Positions 60,001 through 64,000 of a DNA stretch of 64,000 nucleotides are shown here, in pieces. The stretch lies in NCBI GenBank assembly GCA_027924585.1, contig BSBM01000076.1, forward strand, positions 7,845,001 through 7,909,000, read 5' to 3'. The DNA is from Larix kaempferi (taxonomy: Eukaryota; Streptophyta; Pinopsida; Pinales; Pinaceae). A program made the position numbers and the translations under genes. Below the pieces are notes generated by a model, which saw only the letters and a program-made list of their open reading frames with translations, was not told where the DNA came from and made no database searches. Position 1 is the stretch's first letter. The number at the start of each line of letters is the position of its first letter.

Positions 60001-60791
60001 CCATTAGTCTTAGCTTAAATCCACTTCAAAACCCTAACTCAAAAATTTATAAAAATTCCCTGGGTCATGCAACTTAATTTTTTGGCAAATCCTTTCTGGG
60101 TATTTCTCTTTAGCCTTAGCCCGAAGAGGGTTCTCAAGGGCATCACCCTTGGAAGACTCCTTCTGCCCTATCCGGAAGGCACTGATCTTCAACATATTCG
60201 CCCTCCTTGGTTTGCTCATCCTTCGGTTGGCTTGTGATTTGGGTTTTGCTTGTGTGTGTCAATATTGTTAATCTTCAAACAACTTCATTAAGGTGTTAGA
60301 CAGCCCTAATTCCCATCCAATTCACTACTTTGGATACTCCATCAATTTTTACCATCAATACCCCCAAGGTAGTAGAATTGATCATTTGGTCTGGCACCTA
60401 GATCCTAGATCTTTCATTAAGATTCATAAGGAACTAATTTAAACACATTGAGTTGATAATTCATTAATGATAAGCCTCTCAACTCAAGCATAACCCCTAT
60501 AGTGGCCTCATCCCTCAGATATAGGGTTTCATTAACTGATCACCTTACGTACTCTATCTATATAGTTTGATCTAGTGATTTGGTTTAGATCTATCTTTTT
60601 AGGTTAGATCAGGGTCTCCCCTTTTGCTACCTTGGGCTTTGCTGGCATAAAGCGAAGAGTGTCTCGATTGGCGTGACAACCGATCCATCCAGGGATCAAG
60701 ACATCCTTGGGTCACCTCTTTGGTTTCCTAGCTCCTCTACCATCCTGAATAGGATCATCCAATAGGGGCAACTACAAGTTGTGTGATAGCA
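57052..60791 (+). repeat. U5: solo LTR of family U inserted in copia
   Basis: 3740 bp with ends TGTTATCACA and TGTGATAGCA. The flanks AACGA and AGCGG differ only by two A/G changes, consistent with a decayed TSD. TATTTAAG at 59459 and AATAAA at 59516 define R, leaving U5 of about 1.3 kb. It interrupts copia gag. No genes inside. Confidence 0.75.
59459..59466 (+). promoter_or_regulatory. TATA-like promoter of U5
   Basis: TATTTAAG followed by AGAGAGAAC; AATAAA lies 57 bases downstream. Conserved in U1, U3 and U4. Confidence 0.5.
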
Positions 60792-60796
60792 AGCGG

Positions 60797-61580
60797 TAGA
60801 GGCATGTTGCTTGACTTTTCTTTTTTTCCAGCGTTCTGAAGCAAAGTGACCTGGCTTCCCACAATTGAAACATTTGAGGTTGGATTTATCCTTCTTCATC
60901 TTTGGATTTTGAACTGACTTGATGCCTTTCTTGCCTTTGTTCCACTTTCCTTTCTTCTTCTTCCCAATTTTGGCTGCAGGAACTAGATCTTCTTCCTTTT
61001 CCTTTGAGGTAGAGGTAAGCTCTCTTGTTTCTTCTTGGATACATTCTAACCAAAACTTATCAAAATTGGTTAACTGACCACGACTACATATTCCTTTCAC
61101 AAATGGCTTCCATTCTGGAGAAAGTCCACTCATAGATGTCAACACAAGTTCTCTATCAGGGACACTTTCATTAACAGCTGACAAATGATCTTTAATTTGA
61201 GCAATCTTCAAGAAGTAAGAAGAAACTGAGTCATCCTTGGTGAACTTCACTTGACGAAGTTGATCTTTTAGGGCCAAGATTCTGCTAGAATTCTCATTCT
61301 CATAAAGTTTCTTCATGGCATCATATATCTTCTTAGCAATGTCCTGGCTTGCAATAAGGGGTACAAGATGATCTTTCACTGAGTCCATCAGGATCCTCAT
61401 GGCTATGGCTTCATTCTTCTTGTGTCTTGTTCTCTCTCAGGCTGCCTCTAGCTCTGAAATATCTTTGAGTATATGATCCTTGAGATCATGTTCATTCAGG
61501 AGCATAAGCATCCTATTCTTCCAAGATCAGAAGTTTGAAACTCCCTCCAATCTGTCTTCTACTCTAAGTCCAACAACCAT
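60797..61580 (-). pseudogene. gag: Copia Gag, C-terminus lost
   Basis: Minus strand from ATG at 61580 (MVVGLRVEDRLEG). Recognisable UBN2/copia Gag: ILKDISELEA, AIAMRILMDSVKDHL, IYDAMKKLYENENSSR, FTKDDSVSSYFLKIAQIKDHL, SMSGLSPEWKPFVKGI. A Lys-rich segment (KKKKGKWNKGKKG) and a zinc knuckle (60831-60872) follow. The knuckle reads CFNCGKPGHFASER, so the fourth ligand Cys has become Arg. Two TGA stops lie in the N-terminal part (after SNF, and before ERTRHKKNE). The frame then runs into U5, adding about 30 unrelated residues. Gag would package RNA; this copy is dead. Confidence 0.85.
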
Positions 61581-61972
61581 CTTGACTAAACTGAAATTGG
61601 ACTAGCTGCAAAAACCCTAGCAGGAGAGGGTCAAAAATTGAAACTTGGATTTTGATAAAACGGAATCCATAGGCTAAGGCACCCTTCCAAGGCGAGTTCG
61701 CCCTCCTAGAATAAGTTGGAGAAAGCTAATGTTGAGCCTAATCAATGATCCGAAGGGCTTAAAACAGGAAGCCCTAGATTCTTCACCCTAACAGAATTAT
61801 GTCAAACTTGAAAAATATGCAAACTGGAATTTGCCTCCACAGAAAAGTGCGCACTCCTAGGGTGAGTTTCCCAAGTGCTCTTTTCAAGACAATCTATGGA
61901 GAGAAGAGTCCAAACCAGGATGCCCTAGTTTTCGACATTTGCACTGCGGGAGCGTGGTGTGGGCCCATAACC
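61581..61972 (-). other. Copia leader with candidate primer site
   Basis: Directly after the LTR end the minus strand reads GGTTATGGGCCCACACCACG (61972 downward), the primer-site position. It does not match the usual initiator-Met site TGGTATCAGAGC exactly, so the primer tRNA is uncertain. The rest is noncoding leader up to gag. Confidence 0.5.
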
Positions 61973-62568
61973 TGTTAGATTTTTAATGATATAGCAGTAT
62001 AATTTTCATCTCTTTCAATTTTAACTACACATAATCATGCACAGAAACACGAGACATAATAGTTTACCCTGGAAAAACCCAAACTTGAGAAAAACCTAGC
62101 AATCCTTTCTTATTCAGAGATTCAATACATAATACAAGTACATCCAGATATAGAAGTGATCTTGAACAAGATAGATCACAAACAGAGAAGATACAAAAGT
62201 AAGAGTCCCAGAAATTAGTCTTCTACAACCCAGAGCGAACATCTTCTTGTTTCCTATCTTCGTATCTTCTTCACTTGTCCTCCTAGAGAAGTGTGTGCCA
62301 CTTGAGACAAAGAGATGAACTTGTTTTAATAATGAAGTGTTAAAGCACTTTATTTATACTCTTCTTTTCACTAGAAGTTTCGTTAATTAGGTCGACTTGA
62401 CTTTTATATATTTATTTATTTATCTTTTATTTTATCTTTCAAGCCGACTTGTCTTTTTATCTTCTAGGGTTATTTTACCCATTTTATTGGGGTAATTGTG
62501 CTCTTCATTTCTTCCACTTTATCTAGGACTTCTTAAGAATATATTCCGATGCTACATAAACATCGACA
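61973..62568 (-). repeat. 5' LTR of copia element F
   Basis: 596 bp, starting TGTCGATGTTTATG at 62568 and ending AAAATCTAACA at 61973. A TATA box lies at 62351-62358. The base to the right begins CTACA, continuing a U LTR (TGTGTAG on the minus strand), so the insertion site is exact. Size and layout are normal for copia, in contrast to the giant gypsy LTRs around it. Confidence 0.8.
62351..62358 (-). promoter_or_regulatory. TATA box of the copia LTR
   Basis: TATAAATA on the minus strand, about 210 bases into the LTR, followed by AAGTGC. Likely Pol II core promoter. Confidence 0.6.
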
Positions 62569-63344
62569 CTACACAGTCCTATACTGCATCACAACATCGG
62601 GGGTAACCTACCAGAAGTGAATCCCAAGTTTGAAAGTGCATACACACACTCCAGAGCCGAGACACAATACAACATGGAATCTAGCATACATAGAGGTCAC
62701 AGGGGGGAGGTCCTCAAGGTCACCTATCTCAGTCTCAGTCAGGGAAAGGATCCAATATGGATGGGTCGGATGGGTGGAGACAATGACAAGTGAAGCCAAG
62801 GCTAGCAACAATGGGGAGAGTGACCAAGTCGATACCACAGATGGGGATGTAATAAATGTGCCTACATGGGAGTATTGCAATCAATTTGATAAACCGCCCT
62901 TTCCAGAGGCCATCATGAACCAAGAAATAATAAAACTAGATCATCAAACAAGTCACTACATGCCAAGTCAGACTACTAATATAAATAAATAAGCCAAACT
63001 TTAACATCTATGTTCATATACCATATACCTGCTCTGTTGAAGTGGATCTGAAGAGTGACCTATGACATGGATGAGCAAGGGAAAGGCATACCAACACTGA
63101 ACTTTGCTGCTCCAAGTACACCATGACCAAGCAAAAACATCTACATGGGGTCATGTAGGAGCAACCATGACAAAGGGGGGCCTAGAAAGATGCTCTGTAA
63201 TACTTTGGATAGCTCTACAAAAATATGGGGTATCATCACTGCTCATGACTCTGGCTATGCTCGACTCATGTATGCTTTTTCTCAAAACGTCTCTGACAAT
63301 GGATCTGCATCATGGTAGCCCCAACTAACATGGATGTGATAACA
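62569..63344 (-). repeat. U7: U LTR fragment cut by copia
   Basis: Minus-strand start TGTTATCACATCC at 63344, then the CTACCATGATGC block, CAGGTATATGG and CCCGATGTTG, as in U4 (49791 to about 48990). It stops at 62568, where copia inserted; the other part of this U LTR is not in the window. The flank is AGTCC, the same five bases as beside U4. Confidence 0.7.
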
Positions 63345-63349
63345 AGTCC

Positions 63350-64000
63350 CTCAACACATCATCCTACAGAGTTTGGAGCTAGCCCTTCTAACTTGAGACG
63401 GTGTTCAATCTGGTCTCTTATCTGCATCGCATTCGGAGCTTCGCTGACTCGACGAAAGGGCAGGATCAATACCCATACTTGGCATATTGTTCTTCAAAGA
63501 CTTTAGCCTCATCCAACCTCTCCAATTGGGCTCGAGGATGGTTTGTGGGGGTCTCAGATCTTTTGGAGTCAGTGAGCATTCAAATGGACCAACTCCCTTC
63601 GTTTAGATATTCCTTAGACGCACTTGGCCACCTCCTACCCGTCAAAAAGGAGTTGAATAGGATCATCAAGGATGACATCTACAAATAGTTTATCCATATT
63701 ACTTGGGTTAATCCTCAAGGTGGGTTACACCCTAAGATGGCCTTCTACGCTGAACACTTATTGGAGTTGAGTGACGGACTCATTGTTTGGCCTCAGTATA
63801 GTCTCCCTACTAGATGCATGCTCTTCACATTCCCATAGGACAGTTCAGAGTGGGCTCTCAGATACTTTGAGCAGAGATGGACCACCAAGTTGACCGATCT
63901 GACAAGACCTACTAGCTATGACATCTCCAAGAGGTTGAGACTAAGGAGCACTTCATCTTCCACTACCTCATCTACTGTGAAATCAGAGGGAGGCTCCATT
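63350..64000 (+). pseudogene. Unrecognised decayed ORF, partial
   Basis: One plus-strand frame, clear from 63401, is open to the window edge except for two TAG codons (63686, 63836), both plausible mutated Gln codons. The encoded sequence has ordinary amino acid composition (SYLHRIRSFADSTKGQ, WARGWFVGVSDLLESV, WVNPQGGLHPKMAFYAEHLL, WALRYFEQRWTTKLTDLTRP) and ends in a Ser/Thr-rich stretch. I do not recognise it. It could be a decayed host gene, or part of the element into which the U7 LTR inserted. No promoter or splice sites could be judged. Confidence 0.4.

Larger units (their letters stand above)
54143..62568 (-). mobile_element. Ty1/copia retrotransposon F, split by U5
   Basis: On the minus strand: 5' LTR (61973-62568), leader, gag (61580-60797), insertion of U5 (57052-60791), then the RT/RNase H end of pol (to 54801) and the start of the 3' region. 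The 3' LTR is not present: the element stops at 54142 against the C2 LTR. The integrase segment is not recognisable. It inserted into a U LTR (U7), which it cuts at 62569. Confidence 0.75.

Noticed and set aside
1-64000. CRISPR arrays, rRNA or tRNA genes
   Set aside because: No regularly spaced repeats and no sequence that reads as rRNA or folds as a standard tRNA; the 81-nt fold lacks tRNA A- and B-box sequences.

Overview
This window looks like plant nuclear DNA: AT-rich, intergenic, and built almost entirely from nested and decaying LTR retrotransposons. Very long LTRs (4-5 kb), plant Ty3/gypsy and Ty1/copia proteins, and tRNA-Asp-like primer sites point to a large plant genome. A gymnosperm is my guess, but the sequence does not prove it. 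No intact host gene is present. The only host-gene trace is one 40-bp exon that reads like plant endonuclease V.

Layout. Names are mine: L, B, C, U and V are LTR families; 'element A' to 'element F' are individual insertions. 1-6313 (minus): 5' end of an autonomous-type gypsy element of family L (element A), with partial gag, primer site and a 4.97-kb LTR. 6314-14785 (plus): 3' end of a pol-less element (B) with an acidic ORF and a 2.2-kb LTR, split by solo LTR U1. 14786 to about 23540 (plus): related pol-less element C, with a gag-like ORF cut by a solo L LTR (TSD CACCT), then an acidic ORF and its 3' LTR. About 23541-32130: LTR-like repeat V, split by U2 (TSD GGCCA), which itself holds a second U. 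32131-33540: low-copy-looking DNA with the endonuclease V exon. 33541-36180: fragments of V, U and a minus-strand gypsy gag. 36210-44229 (plus): gypsy element D with RNase H-like domain, RT, RNase H, integrase and 3' LTR. 44235-49791 (minus): U4, carrying a 1.73-kb hAT-like insertion. 49881-54142 (plus): a second C element (C2), with a 634-bp hAT-like insertion in its ORF. 54143-62568 (minus): a copia element split by U5. 62569-64000: a U fragment, then an unrecognised decayed ORF.

How they relate. The L elements carry enzymes. B and C keep a gag-like domain, an acidic repeat protein and a conserved C-terminus, but have no pol in the parts I can see. B, C and L share the terminal internal sequence in front of the 3' LTR. 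L and B also share an 81-nt folded element near the LTR end. This suggests B and C are moved by L-type enzymes, which is inference. The strongest new signals are RNA-like: the 81-nt fold occurs four times with compensatory changes, and a two-hairpin module occurs twice in each of the three L LTRs.

Coordinates of LTR ends and target-site duplications were read directly. Boundaries of V, of the small U fragments and of the inner U are approximate. Family assignments rest on recognised motifs, not on searches.
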